In this document: in pieces, positions 42,829 to 52,170 of the stretch | How positions within the stretch are numbered: the first letter of the stretch is position 1 | Layout of the letters: the number at the start of each line of letters is the position of its first letter | Assembly (NCBI GenBank): GCA_021776395.1 | Contig: JAJFFZ010000187.1 | Coordinates: 1 to 53,948, forward strand | Direction: 5' to 3' | Length of the DNA stretch: 53,948 nucleotides | Source: Hyphococcus sp. | Lineage (GTDB): Bacteria; Pseudomonadota; Alphaproteobacteria; Caulobacterales; Parvularculaceae | The notes under the pieces: generated by a model | The model's input: only the letters and a program-made list of their open reading frames with translations | The model's database searches: none | What the model was told of the DNA's origin: nothing | Translations under genes and position numbers: made by a program

Positions 42829-44189
42829 TTTGCAAATGTCGATTTCAGGCGCGGCAAATAAACCCCGAGCGTTACTGCGCGCAACAGGAAATAGATAGAA
42901 AATGCCGCCCAAAGCCCATGATTGCCAAAGGTCGGCGCCAGCCATAATGAGCTGGCAAGGAAGACCGGCGCTGTGACGATCATTGAATTGCGCATCTCAC
43001 GCGCCCGGGTCGCGCCGATGAAAATCCCGTCAAGTTGAAAACCGACAACAACAATTAAAGGGCTGATAATGACCCAGGGCATGTAGGCCTGCGTTGCTTC
43101 ACGGATTGCGCCTTGCGGCGTTAAAAGCGCAATCAGCGCATCGCCAGCGAGCCAGTACAACAAAACAAATACTAAAGCGGCAAATGCCGCCATGACGAAG
43201 GTGCGCCGGACCGCTGAACTATAGCGCGCCAGCCCGCGCGCCAGATCGCGCGATCCCATCGCCTGGCCGACCAGCGTTTCAGCGGCGATCGCCGTGCCGT
43301 CAAGAGCAAGACCGGTAAACAGGAAGAGTTGTAATAACACCTGATTGGCGGCAAGCGTGACATCGCCAAAGGCGCCGCTGCGCTGAATGAACCAGGCGAA
43401 GGAAAACGCCAGCAGCAGCGTCCGAATGAAAATATCAAAATTAACCGAAAGCGTGCGGCGGAGTTTTTTCAGGGCGAAAAATTCGGCGCGTTTCCAATAG
43501 GCGCCAAGCCCGCCATTGCGGGCGAGCACCATCGCGACAAACACCAGACAGGCGAAGAACCCGGCGACCTCAGCAATCAGCGTTCCCGCCGCCACGCCGG
43601 CAGCGCCCCAGCCAAACCCGATAACAAACCAGTAATCGAGCACAATGTTCAGCCCGGTGATGAAGACACTGACAATCATCAAATAGTCGGTGCGTTCGCG
43701 CGCCGTCAGCCAGCCAAAGGCGGCGTAAGAGGCAAGCGCGAACGGCGCGCCCCAGATGCGGATACTGTAATATTCGCGCGCGGCGTCGAATGTTGGCGCG
43801 CTGACATCGGCGCCGATGGCGAGGGCTTTAAACGCCAGCAGGCCGAGCGGAAATTGCAGCACCACAAAAACCAGCCCGACGCCGGCGCCAATGGCCGCCC
43901 CGCGGACCAACGCCGCGCGGGTCTCGCCCTCATCTTCCGCGCCGACCGCTTGCGCAGTCAGACCGGCCACGCTCATGCGGATAAACCCAAAGCTCCAATA
44001 AATGAGTGAGAAAATCACCGAGGCGAGCCCGACGGCGGCGATATCGAGCGGCCGGTCGGACCGGGCGAGCGCCCAGACATCGACAGCGCCCAACAGCGGC
44101 GTCACCGATGCGGCGACCGAGGCCGGCCAGGCGAGGGCGAAAATCCGTCGATAAGAGGTCTCGAGCGGTTGTGATGGGACTGCGGTCAT
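42819..44189 (-). CDS. MATE-family efflux transporter (DinF type)
   Basis: A 456-residue polytopic protein with twelve helices in two homologous halves. Start TSYRRIFALAWPASVAASVT; FIRMSVAGLTAQAVGAED in half one; GLALDGTAIAAETLVGQAMG in half two, matching DinF-like proteins. It exports cationic drugs or metabolites with H+ or Na+. Substrate unknown. Overlaps pyrD convergently; divergent from the DUF2270 gene with a 91 bp spacer. Confidence 0.93.
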   Translation of the reverse strand: MTAVPSQPLETSYRRIFALAWPASVAASVTPLLGAVDVWALARSDRPLDIAAVGLASVIFSLIYWSFGFIRMSVAGLTAQAVGAEDEGETRAALVRGAAIGAGVGLVFVVLQFPLGLLAFKALAIGADVSAPTFDAAREYYSIRIWGAPFALASYAAFGWLTARERTDYLMIVSVFITGLNIVLDYWFVIGFGWGAAGVAAGTLIAEVAGFFACLVFVAMVLARNGGLGAYWKRAEFFALKKLRRTLSVNFDIFIRTLLLAFSFAWFIQRSGAFGDVTLAANQVLLQLFLFTGLALDGTAIAAETLVGQAMGSRDLARGLARYSSAVRRTFVMAAFAALVFVLLYWLAGDALIALLTPQGAIREATQAYMPWVIISPLIVVVGFQLDGIFIGATRAREMRNSMIVTAPVFLASSLWLAPTFGNHGLWAAFSIYFLLRAVTLGVYLPRLKSTFANQA

Positions 44190-44280
44190 CAGCGCTCATT
44201 AGTCGGCGCAGCGCCCATGCGCCAGCACTTCTTGCTGCGGCTTGCATGGGCGAGGCAAACGCGGCGACAGTTGACGCGAA

Positions 44281-44979
44281 ATGGCTGAAGACCGGAAAGA
44301 TTTGCAAAGCGCGCCCAATGCGGCGGGACAGGAATTTGACAGCGCTGCAGTTGGCGCGCTGGCGCATCTTTATCGCGGCGAGGTTTACCGCTCGACGGTT
44401 TGGCGCACCCGGCTAGATACGACCACCAACTGGGCGGTGGTCACGCTCGGGATCGCGCTTTCTATCGGCTATGCCGACCCGGACTCATCACCGCTGCCGT
44501 TGCTGCTGGTCAGCATCCTGATCGTGATGTTCCTGATTTTGGAATCGCGCCGCTACCGGTTTTTCAATGTCTGGCGCGCGCGGGCCCGCTGGATTGAAAC
44601 AAAATTCTACGCGCCCTTGCTGTTGCATTCACGCATGCCGGACCATGGTGAATGGCAACATGTTCTGGCCGATGATTATTTGACGCCGCAATATCATATT
44701 GGTTTCTGGCGGGCGATGGGGCGGCGCATCCGCCGCAACTATATGTGGATACTGAGTTTCCAGGCGCTGGCGTATTATGGCAAGATTATTATCCACCCGA
44801 CGCCGGTGGAAAGCATTGCACAGTTTTTCACGCGCATGGCGGTCGGGCCGATCCCGGGCGTTGGGGTTTTCATTGCCGGCGTGACGTTTCACGCTTCATG
44901 GATCACCCTCGCTATGATAACCCGCGCGCTCGACAGGAAAAAACACGCCAACCGCGAAGGCGTCGCCGGGATGGGGTGA
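44281..44979 (+). CDS. DUF2270 integral membrane protein
   Basis: A 232-residue protein of the DUF2270 family. After a soluble N-terminus comes AHLYRGEVYRSTVWRTRLD and a membrane hairpin (WAVVTLGIALSIGYA; LLLVSILIVMFLILESRRY), followed by FNVWRARARWIETKFYAPLL and a further hydrophobic pair near the C-terminus (about residues 185-215). Function unknown. Ends 13 bp from the convergent hisI. Confidence 0.88.
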   Translation: MAEDRKDLQSAPNAAGQEFDSAAVGALAHLYRGEVYRSTVWRTRLDTTTNWAVVTLGIALSIGYADPDSSPLPLLLVSILIVMFLILESRRYRFFNVWRARARWIETKFYAPLLLHSRMPDHGEWQHVLADDYLTPQYHIGFWRAMGRRIRRNYMWILSFQALAYYGKIIIHPTPVESIAQFFTRMAVGPIPGVGVFIAGVTFHASWITLAMITRALDRKKHANREGVAGMG

Positions 44980-44992
44980 GGCGTGCGGCGCG

Positions 44993-45403
44993 TTATTTTT
45001 TTATGACGAGTTTTACCGCATCGCCTTCGGTCTCAACAATCCGGTAAAAGCATGAGCGCCGCTGGGTGTGACAGGCCGGTCCGGTCTGTTCGACCACCAA
45101 TTCAATCGTGTCCTGATCGCAATCGGTGCGGATTTCGACAACCCGCTGGGTATTCCCCGAGGTCGCGCCTTTGCGCCACAAGGCGCCGCGCGAGCGCGAC
45201 CAATACCAGGCCTCGCCAGTAGCGATGGTCTTAGTGAGCGCATCGGCGTTCATAAAGGCAAGCATCAAAAGCTGGCCATTTTGCACATCGGTAACGGCGG
45301 CGGGGAGCAACCCATCCGCGCCAAATTTCGGGGCGAAGCTTTGGGTTTCCTCAATCGGGCCGGCGAGCGCCTCGCGGTCGGCGAATTTTTGTTTATCGGT
45401 CAT
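44993..45403 (-). CDS. hisI: Phosphoribosyl-AMP cyclohydrolase
   Basis: The third step of histidine synthesis, opening the adenine ring of phosphoribosyl-AMP. 136 residues with the zinc-binding cysteines Cys95 (TDCDQD), Cys111 (PACH) and Cys118 (RSCFY), and magnesium aspartates Asp94, Asp96 and Asp98. WYWSRSRGALWRKGATSGN is the diagnostic segment. No fused HisE domain. The ATG at 45403 was chosen to match the family length; ORF continues upstream. Divergent from cysS by 123 bp. Confidence 0.94.
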   Translation of the reverse strand: MTDKQKFADREALAGPIEETQSFAPKFGADGLLPAAVTDVQNGQLLMLAFMNADALTKTIATGEAWYWSRSRGALWRKGATSGNTQRVVEIRTDCDQDTIELVVEQTGPACHTQRRSCFYRIVETEGDAVKLVIKK

Positions 45404-45526
45404 GCTCGCCAGCATAACATCACTGTGGCGCGATCCCAGCCCGGCGTAGGGAATTTGTTGCGCCAAGTTTGTTGCCTAAGGCGTGCGGCGGCGTTAGCTA
45501 ATCATGGACTGTGAGAAGGCCGACCA

Positions 45527-46900
45527 ATGGCGCTGACCCTTTATGACACGATGGCGCGTGAAAAACGCGTTTTTGAACCGGCGGACCCGGCGCGGGTGAC
45601 GTTTTATGCTTGCGGGCCGACGGTTTATAATTTCGCCCATATCGGCAACGCCCGCGCGTTTGTGGTGTTTGACCTACTCTACCGGATGTTGCGCCGGCGT
45701 TATGGCGCCGGCCACGTCGTTTATGCGCGCAATATTACCGATATTGACGACAAAATCATCAAAGCGGCGCGTGAGACGGGTGAGCCGATCACGGCGATTA
45801 CTGACAAATACACCAGGCTCTTTCATGACGACATGAAAGCGCTTGGCGCCTTGTCGCCGGTGATAGAGCCCACCGCAACTGGCCATATCGAGCAGATGAT
45901 TGCGATGATTGAAACATTGATCAGCAAGGGCGCCGCCTATGAGGGTGACGGCCATGTGCTGTTCGCGGTCGATAACTATGCCGGCTACGGCAAGCTCTCC
46001 GGCGCCCAGCGCGATGAGATGATTGCCGGCGCCCGGGTGGAGGTTGCGCCTTACAAAAAAGACGCCGCCGACTTTGTTTTGTGGAAGCCGTCAAAAGATG
46101 ACGAGCCTGGCTGGGCCTCGCCCTGGGGCCGCGGTCGTCCGGGCTGGCATCTGGAATGCTCGGTGATGATTGAGAGCGAGCTTGGGCGAACCATCGATAT
46201 TCATGGCGGCGGTCAGGATTTGCGCTTTCCCCATCACGAAAACGAAATCGCTCAATCGGCATGTGCGCATGACGGCGCGCCGCTGGCGCGGTACTGGGTG
46301 CATAACGGGTTTCTCCGTATGGGGACAGACAAGATGTCGAAATCTCTCGGCAATGTGGTTCTGGCCCATGACTTGTTGGCGGACTGGCCCGGCGAGGCGA
46401 TCCGTTGGGCGCTCTTGTCGGCGCATTATCGCCAGCCGCTGGAATGGACCGACGATGTTTTACGCCAGGCCAAACGCCAGCTCGACCGGTTTTATCGATT
46501 GTTGGAGGAGGTTGAGCCCGCCGATGGCCAAGAGGCCGCGCCTGACAGCGTCGTTGCGGCGCTGGAGGACGATCTCAATACACCCGAAGCCTTCGCTGCG
46601 CTCCACGCCTTGCGCGATAGCGCCAGCCAGATGACGGGCGAGGCTCGCGCTGAGGCGATCCGGCGCCTGGCTAGCGCCGGGCGGTTGATGGGCTTTTTCA
46701 ACACGTCTCCGCAGGACTGGTTTAAAGGCGCGGCAGATGGCGGTCCGTCGGCGGAGGAAATCGATGCATTATTGGTCGAGCGGGCGGAAGCGCGCGCGGC
46801 GAAGGATTTTGCAAAATCCGATCAAATCCGCGATGATTTGGCCGCGCAAGGCGTTACGATTGAAGACGGTCCTGACGGCGCGACCTGGCGAAGGAGTTAA
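45527..46900 (+). CDS. cysS: Cysteine--tRNA ligase
   Basis: Class I synthetase of 457 residues. The zinc Cys29 is in FYACGPTVYN, the HIGH-type motif HIGN at residues 38-41 and KMSKS at 269-273. GRGRPGWHLECSVM and HGGGQDLRFPHHENEIAQ are the characteristic active-site segments with further zinc ligands. The normal C-terminal domain is present. The gene is intact, and the PhyH gene starts 2 bp later with its ribosome site (AAGGAG) inside the cysS end. Confidence 0.96.
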   Translation: MALTLYDTMAREKRVFEPADPARVTFYACGPTVYNFAHIGNARAFVVFDLLYRMLRRRYGAGHVVYARNITDIDDKIIKAARETGEPITAITDKYTRLFHDDMKALGALSPVIEPTATGHIEQMIAMIETLISKGAAYEGDGHVLFAVDNYAGYGKLSGAQRDEMIAGARVEVAPYKKDAADFVLWKPSKDDEPGWASPWGRGRPGWHLECSVMIESELGRTIDIHGGGQDLRFPHHENEIAQSACAHDGAPLARYWVHNGFLRMGTDKMSKSLGNVVLAHDLLADWPGEAIRWALLSAHYRQPLEWTDDVLRQAKRQLDRFYRLLEEVEPADGQEAAPDSVVAALEDDLNTPEAFAALHALRDSASQMTGEARAEAIRRLASAGRLMGFFNTSPQDWFKGAADGGPSAEEIDALLVERAEARAAKDFAKSDQIRDDLAAQGVTIEDGPDGATWRRS

Positions 46901-46902
46901 CT

Positions 46903-47790
46903 ATGGCGAATGCGAAACCCCATCTGCCTGAATTTTCTGCGCCGGAAGGCGGTCAGTTGAACGCAGAGATGTGCTCTGCGTTTAAAGAAGCGGGCGTCAT
47001 CATCCTGCGTGGGTTTGTGGGGCGGGACGCCTGCAAAGCGCTGCAAAGCCGCACCAGCGAACTTGTCGACGCGTTCGACCCAGAATCCGTGCGCAGCATC
47101 TTTTCAAGCAAGTCGAATGTGCAGCTGGGCGATGATTATTTCATCCGCTCCGGCGGCGATATCGGGTTCTTTTTTGAAGAAGACGCGTTTGATGCGGCGG
47201 GCGATTTAAAACACGACAAGCGCCATTCCATCAACAAGATGGGCCACGCCATGCATGATATCGACCCGCTGTTCGGTGAATTTTCACGAACCCCGGAACT
47301 GGCGGCGATTGCCGCCTCGCTGGGCGTTGCAGAGCCCTTGCTGGTGCAGTCGATGTATATCTTCAAGCCGCCGCGGATTGGCGGCGAGGTCGTGTGCCAT
47401 CAAGATTCCACCTATCTTTATACCGAACCGGAATCTTGCATCGGTTTTTGGTTCGCGATTGACGATGCCGACGAGGAAAATGGCTGCATGCAGTTTGTGC
47501 CCGGCGGTCATAAAGCCCCCTTGCGGCGCTTGAACTATCGAACGGAGGAAGGCGCGCTGGTCACCGACGTGATTGACGATGCGCCGCTCGACGACCATCT
47601 GGCGATATCGGCCCCTGCCGCGTGCGGCGATCTGGTTATCTTCCACGGCCGCGCACCGCATATGAGTGCGCCAAACCGCTCCGCGCGACCGCGTCATGCG
47701 TATACGGTGCATATTGTCGATGGCGCGGCTCAATGGCCCACGCAAAACTGGCTGCAACGCCCGGCGGATTTGCCGTTTCGCGGATTTTGA
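46903..47790 (+). CDS. Phytanoyl-CoA dioxygenase (PhyH) family oxygenase
   Basis: A 295-residue Fe(II)/2-oxoglutarate-dependent oxygenase. The iron facial triad is His166 and Asp168 in CHQDSTYL and His253 in RAPHMSAPN; Arg264 (RPRHAYTVH) is positioned to bind 2-oxoglutarate. It resembles the human PHYHD1-like branch by its full-length pattern (SMYIFKPPRIGGEV; ENGCMQFVPGGHK). It hydroxylates an unknown substrate. Apparently cotranscribed with cysS, though the functional link is unclear. Confidence 0.9.
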   Translation: MANAKPHLPEFSAPEGGQLNAEMCSAFKEAGVIILRGFVGRDACKALQSRTSELVDAFDPESVRSIFSSKSNVQLGDDYFIRSGGDIGFFFEEDAFDAAGDLKHDKRHSINKMGHAMHDIDPLFGEFSRTPELAAIAASLGVAEPLLVQSMYIFKPPRIGGEVVCHQDSTYLYTEPESCIGFWFAIDDADEENGCMQFVPGGHKAPLRRLNYRTEEGALVTDVIDDAPLDDHLAISAPAACGDLVIFHGRAPHMSAPNRSARPRHAYTVHIVDGAAQWPTQNWLQRPADLPFRGF

Positions 47791-47905
47791 CAGCAGCGGC
47801 TTCAATCGCGCAGATGTGACCGGCGTCGAAGCGGCGCCTCTTTAACGCATGCTGACAAGCCCCATATAGGCTTAGAACTCTCCAACATTTTAAAGGAGGC
47901 TGCTC

Positions 47906-48604
47906 GTGATTACGATCCGCAAGGGCGTTGACCGGGGCCATGCCAATCATGGCTGGCTCGATTCGCATCATACATTTTCGTTCGCCAATTATCACCACCC
48001 GGAACATATGAATTTCCGTGCGTTGCGGGTGATGAATGAAGACCGCATTAATCCGGGCGCTGGTTTCCCGACGCATTCGCATCAGGACATGGAAATCATC
48101 ACCTATGTGCTGGAGGGCGAGGTTACGCATAAGGATTCCACTGGCGGCGGCGGGACCATTACCCCCGGCATGGTGCAATATATGAGCGCCGGGACCGGGG
48201 TTTCTCACAGCGAATACAACGCTTCTGACGAGAACATGCTGCACCTTTATCAGATATGGCTGTTGCCGGACGCAACCGGTCACACGCCGCATTATGAGGA
48301 GCGGCGTATTGGTCCCGCCCGTGAGGGCGGGCTGGCGCTGGTCGCCTCAGGTGATGGCCGCGAGGGCTCGATCAAAATTCACCAGGATGCGGATCTTTAC
48401 GCATCAGTGATCAAAGACGGCGAGGCGCTGTCGCACAGGTTTGCCCTCGGCCGCTATGGCTGGCTGCAAGTGGCCAAAGGCGGAGTGGAGTTGCCGGAAG
48501 GCCCAATCATGCAAGCCGGCGACGGCGCCAAAATCGAGGACGCAGAGGCGGTCTCGTTCACGGCGCTGGCCGACAGTGAAATCCTGCTGTTTGATTTGGC
48601 GTGA
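47906..48604 (+). CDS. Pirin family protein (YhhW-like)
   Basis: A 232-residue bicupin. The N-terminal cupin has the metal-binding histidines in FPTHSHQDMEIITYVLEG and GTGVSHSEYN. HGWLDSHHTFSFANYHHP is the family start. Characterised relatives oxidise quercetin, but the natural role is unknown. Translation starts at a GTG with the strong site TAAAGGAGG. Spaced 115 bp from PhyH. Confidence 0.93.
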   Translation: MITIRKGVDRGHANHGWLDSHHTFSFANYHHPEHMNFRALRVMNEDRINPGAGFPTHSHQDMEIITYVLEGEVTHKDSTGGGGTITPGMVQYMSAGTGVSHSEYNASDENMLHLYQIWLLPDATGHTPHYEERRIGPAREGGLALVASGDGREGSIKIHQDADLYASVIKDGEALSHRFALGRYGWLQVAKGGVELPEGPIMQAGDGAKIEDAEAVSFTALADSEILLFDLA

Positions 48605-48626
48605 GAGAGGCGCCAGAAAAGGACGC

Positions 48627-49076
48627 ATGATCAGCAATCTTTATTCCGGCGGCATATTGGACGCGGCGGCGGCGATCCCGCCGGCGCGTCGGCTGGCGGC
48701 GCCGGGCGCTTCGGCTAAAAAAATAAGCCGGGTGTGCGGTTCGGAGATTGAGGTTGATCTGACACTTAAGGACGGCGTGGTTGCAGAATTCGGCATGGCG
48801 GCGCGCGCCTGCGCGTTGGGGCAGGCCGCCGCTTCCATCGTTGCGCGCAATGTCGTCGGCGCATCTGTCGATGAGCTCTACCAATTGCGCGATGAAATGC
48901 GCGCGATGTTAAAAGACGGCGGGCCGCCGCCAGCCGGCGCGCGCTGGCGCGATCTCGCGCTCCTGGAGACCATCCGCGACTACCCGCAACGCCACGCCTC
49001 GACCTTGCTGGTGTTTGAGGCGATTTGCGATTGCTTGGATCAGCTGGCGGGCAAAAAAGCGGTTGCGACACCATAG
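48627..49076 (+). CDS. IscU/NifU-like Fe-S cluster scaffold protein
   Basis: A 149-residue protein of the NifU N-terminal family. Candidate cluster cysteines are Cys37 (SRVCGSE), Cys62 (ARACALGQAAASI) and Cys134/Cys136 (EAICDCLDQL); the first two match IscU-like positions 37 and 63. It lacks the IscU LPPVK loop that binds the HscA chaperone, as expected for this alphaproteobacterial subgroup. Start chosen at MISNLYSGGI; the frame upstream overlaps the pirin gene. Follows pirin by 22 bp. Confidence 0.87.
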   Translation: MISNLYSGGILDAAAAIPPARRLAAPGASAKKISRVCGSEIEVDLTLKDGVVAEFGMAARACALGQAAASIVARNVVGASVDELYQLRDEMRAMLKDGGPPPAGARWRDLALLETIRDYPQRHASTLLVFEAICDCLDQLAGKKAVATP

Positions 49077-49225
49077 CCTGAATATAGAAGATCACGTCTT
49101 CTTGAACACATTTTGGACACGCCTCACCAAAAGGTAAAGTTTCAGCGCTTGAAACTCGCGCGGTAAACGCCACTTGCCAATATGAAAGCGGTTGTTTCTC
49201 CTCCCCCCCCCGAAACCGCTTATCA

Positions 49226-49264
49226 GCGCCCGCGCTTGGCTTCCCCCCAATCAAGCGCGGGCGC
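49226..49264. terminator. Bidirectional 13-bp hairpin between convergent genes
   Basis: GCGCCCGCGCTTG (49226-49238) pairs perfectly with CAAGCGCGGGCGC (49252-49264), loop of 13 nt. It sits between the IscU-like gene and the convergent LysR gene and is followed by a T-containing ATTTCGTTTC on the plus strand. Just upstream, AAGCGG/CCGCTT (49186-49221) encloses a run of nine C (49203-49211). Confidence 0.7.
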
Positions 49265-49289
49265 ATTTCGTTTCAGACTTGCTTACGCT

Positions 49290-50225
49290 TCAGGCCGCCG
49301 CTTCGCGCAAGCCCGATGCATCAACGCTGGTTGCGACTTCATTTTTAAGCCATGCGGCAAACGCTTTGACGGTTGGCGAGGAAGTCTTCGACGGCGGGTG
49401 GACGATGTAATAGGCAAACTCCGTCGGCGTCGTCATGTCGAACGGGATGACCAGCCGCCCAGCTTCAAGGTCGGCCAGCGCCAGCGCCGCTTTGGCCAGC
49501 GCCACGCCCTTGCCCGCCACCGCCGCCTCAATGACGAGGCTCGACTGGTTGAATTTCAGGCCGCGATCGCCGTGCTTGTGGCACACCCCGGCGGCCTTCA
49601 GCCACATTGGCCAGGTCGGACAGCTTTCATCCTTGTCGGTGCTGGAATCATGCAGAAGCGTGTGCGCGGTAAGGCCTTCCGGCGCCTTTAGCGGATTGTC
49701 GCCGGTCAGCAGATGCGGGCTACACACTGGAACAATTTTTTCGGCCATCAAGTGGTCGATGATCAGCCCGGGGTAATGTCCGCTGCCATAGCGGATCGCG
49801 AGATCGACATCATGGACCGCGAAATCGACCACATCCATATCCGCGGACACCCAGACGTCAATTTCCGGATGATCGCTCTGAAACCGGTCGAGCCGCGGCA
49901 CCAGCCATTTCGAGGCGAAGGACGGCGCCACCGAGACGGTGAGCCGGCCCGTGTCGGACTTGGCCGCGAGAATCTTTCCAGCCTCGGCCAGCTTGTCAAA
50001 GCCCTCGCGCAACACCGGCAGGCTCGCCTGCGCCTCGTCGGTCAATAGCAGCGAGCGCTTTTCACGGCGAAACACCGGCGTCTGTAGAAAATCTTCAAGC
50101 GATTTTATTTGCTGACTGACCGCGCCAGGCGTGACATGCAGCTCCTCCGCCGCCTTAGTAAAGCTTAAGTGGCGAGCAGCCGCTTCGAAGACGCGCAGAG
50201 CGTTGAGGGGAGGTATCTTCTTCAT
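49290..50225 (-). CDS. LysR-family transcriptional regulator (GcvA/AmpR-like)
   Basis: A 311-residue LysR protein. The N-terminal helix-turn-helix is LRVFEAAARHLSFTKAAEEL followed by HVTPGAVSQQIKSLEDFL, and the GcvA-type start PPLNALRVFEAA marks the subgroup. The C-terminal periplasmic-binding-type effector domain begins near residue 90 (GRLTVSVAPSFASKWLVPRL). Divergent from cysG with a 260 bp spacer, so it may control the sulfite-reduction operon; it is not a clear CysB homologue, so this is a positional inference. Confidence 0.92.
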   Translation of the reverse strand: MKKIPPLNALRVFEAAARHLSFTKAAEELHVTPGAVSQQIKSLEDFLQTPVFRREKRSLLLTDEAQASLPVLREGFDKLAEAGKILAAKSDTGRLTVSVAPSFASKWLVPRLDRFQSDHPEIDVWVSADMDVVDFAVHDVDLAIRYGSGHYPGLIIDHLMAEKIVPVCSPHLLTGDNPLKAPEGLTAHTLLHDSSTDKDESCPTWPMWLKAAGVCHKHGDRGLKFNQSSLVIEAAVAGKGVALAKAALALADLEAGRLVIPFDMTTPTEFAYYIVHPPSKTSSPTVKAFAAWLKNEVATSVDASGLREAAA

Positions 50226-50485
50226 TTCAGCCTCATTTCCGATTTTCAAGCCGGGTATTTGCAATAGCTACCCTATATAGAAATAAATTTATTTCGCAAT
50301 CACAAGGAAGTGAAATTGCATCAGAAATTCTAAAAGCTAAGGAAAACGGGGTTTTGGCGCGCAGTTTCAGGAAACCTATCAGAACCTTAAAAAATAATCG
50401 GTTGAGGCGACGTCGTAGCAAAACTAGCTTTGCCTACACGTCCTGGGAACAGGACTCCGGTAATAACACCTATAGAAAATCTATC

Positions 50486-51886
50486 ATGAACAGATTTCCA
50501 GCCTTTATCGACCTCAAAACCTGTAAAACCGTCATCATTGGCGGCGGCGCGGCGGCCTTGGGCAAGGCGCGGCTGGTTGTCGCCGCCGGCGCTGAGCCGT
50601 TGGTGATCTGGCCGCAGATTGAGGCCGCGACCCGCGATGAACTGACCGATAGCGCCCGGCTGATTGAGACGGCGCCGGTGCGCGCGGATCTGGCTGGCGC
50701 GGCGCTGGTTTTCGTTGCGGTTGATGATGCAGCCGAAGCAGAGCGCTGGGCCGAGGCCGCCCGCGCCGCTGGCGCTCTCGTCAATGTTGTAGACCGGCCT
50801 GAGCTTTGTGATTTTACCACCCCGTCAATCATTGATCGCGGCCGGCTGACGGTTGCGGTCTCATCCGATGGCGCGGCGCCGGTTCTGGTCAAGAAATTGC
50901 GCGCTGACATTGAGGCGCTGTTGCCGGCAAACGCGGGCGCGCTGGCTGAATTTGCCGGGCGCTATCGCAGCGCGGTTAAGGCGAAACTGAACATCGCTCG
51001 CCGGCGCGGCTTTTGGGAGACGTTTTTCAATGGCCCGATTGCGGCGCTGGTGCTATCGGGCGATGAGCGCGCCGCCCATGAGGCGATGCTTGAAATCATC
51101 AATCGTCCGCAAGCTGAACAAGCCGGCGTTGTCCATATTGTCGGCGCTGGCCCCGGCGACCCTGACCTTCTGACCATCAAAGCATTGCGGTTGTTGCAGA
51201 ACGCCGACGTCATCTTATACGACCGCCTTGTCAGCGATGAGATTTTGTCATTGGCGCGGCGCGATGCGGAGCGGCTTTATGTGGGCAAGGCGAAAGCCGC
51301 TCATGCTGTGGCGCAGGCGGACATTGAAAAAACCATGATCGCGCTGGCCCGCGCGGGCAAAAATATCGTCCGCCTCAAGGGCGGCGATCCGTTTGTGTTC
51401 GGGCGTGGCGGAGAAGAGCTTGACGCGATGCGCGCCGCCGGGGTTGCGGTGTTTGTAACGCCGGGCATTACCGCAGCAATTGGCTGCGCCGCCGCCGCCG
51501 GCATGGCGCTCACCCATCGTGATTACGCCCAGGCCGTCACTTTCGTTACCGGCCACGCCAAAGGCGACGCTGAGCCCGACCTCGATTGGGCAGCGCTTGC
51601 CGCGCTTAAAAATACGCTTGTCGTCTATATGGGCGTTACGACCGCGGAGAAAATTTCCAGCCAGCTTATCGCTCATGGGCGCGGCCCGGAGACACCGGTC
51701 GCGATCATCGAAAATGGCGCCCGCGCCAATCAGAAAATCATCAAAGGCGCGCTTAGCGATATCGGCGCGTTGATTGAGGCGGGCGGTATTACCGGCCCGG
51801 CGCTGCTGGTCATTGGCGAGGTTGCAGCGCTTGCCGATGGCGAAACACTATTGGGGCTTGCTGCGGAACAAAGGAGGGTTGCATGA
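50486..51886 (+). CDS. cysG: Siroheme synthase CysG (trifunctional)
   Basis: A 466-residue fusion. The N-terminal precorrin-2 dehydrogenase/ferrochelatase has the NAD motif VIIGGGAAALGKARL; the C-terminal uroporphyrinogen-III methyltransferase starts near residue 215 (VHIVGAGPGDPDLLTIKALR) and contains RLKGGDPFVFGRGGEE. It makes siroheme, the cofactor of sulfite and nitrite reductases. The start at 50486 (MNRFPAFIDL) removes a 44-residue unlikely extension. Overlaps the DUF2849 gene by 4 bp; heads the cysG-DUF2849-GST-cysI operon. Confidence 0.95.
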   Translation: MNRFPAFIDLKTCKTVIIGGGAAALGKARLVVAAGAEPLVIWPQIEAATRDELTDSARLIETAPVRADLAGAALVFVAVDDAAEAERWAEAARAAGALVNVVDRPELCDFTTPSIIDRGRLTVAVSSDGAAPVLVKKLRADIEALLPANAGALAEFAGRYRSAVKAKLNIARRRGFWETFFNGPIAALVLSGDERAAHEAMLEIINRPQAEQAGVVHIVGAGPGDPDLLTIKALRLLQNADVILYDRLVSDEILSLARRDAERLYVGKAKAAHAVAQADIEKTMIALARAGKNIVRLKGGDPFVFGRGGEELDAMRAAGVAVFVTPGITAAIGCAAAAGMALTHRDYAQAVTFVTGHAKGDAEPDLDWAALAALKNTLVVYMGVTTAEKISSQLIAHGRGPETPVAIIENGARANQKIIKGALSDIGALIEAGGITGPALLVIGEVAALADGETLLGLAAEQRRVA

Positions 51887-52170
51887 AAGCGATTACAGGA
51901 AACCGTCTCAGTGACGGTATGGTGGTTTATCTCTGCGACGATGACCGGTGGACGACGCAACGCAGCGAAGCGGCGCGGTTTGACGATGACGACATCGCCC
52001 CGGTGCTTAGCGCCGCGCAGTTGCGGGTCCGGGAAATCGCCGACGCCTATATCATCGATGTCAGTGCAGACGGCGCGCCGGCCGGCCGCACCATCATCCG
52101 CGAGACCATTCGCGGCGCCGGCCCGACAGTGCGCGGCGATCTTGGCCTTCAGGCGGAGTGCTGCGCATGA
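51883..52170 (+). CDS. DUF2849 family protein
   Basis: A 95-residue protein typical of DUF2849, with KAITGNRLSDGMVVYL at the start and a middle region ending near YIIDVSADG. It is normally found between cysG and cysI in alphaproteobacteria and probably assists sulfite reduction, but its activity is unknown. The ATG overlaps the cysG stop and its TGA overlaps the next ATG, so the operon is tightly coupled. Confidence 0.9.
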   Translation: MKAITGNRLSDGMVVYLCDDDRWTTQRSEAARFDDDDIAPVLSAAQLRVREIADAYIIDVSADGAPAGRTIIRETIRGAGPTVRGDLGLQAECCA

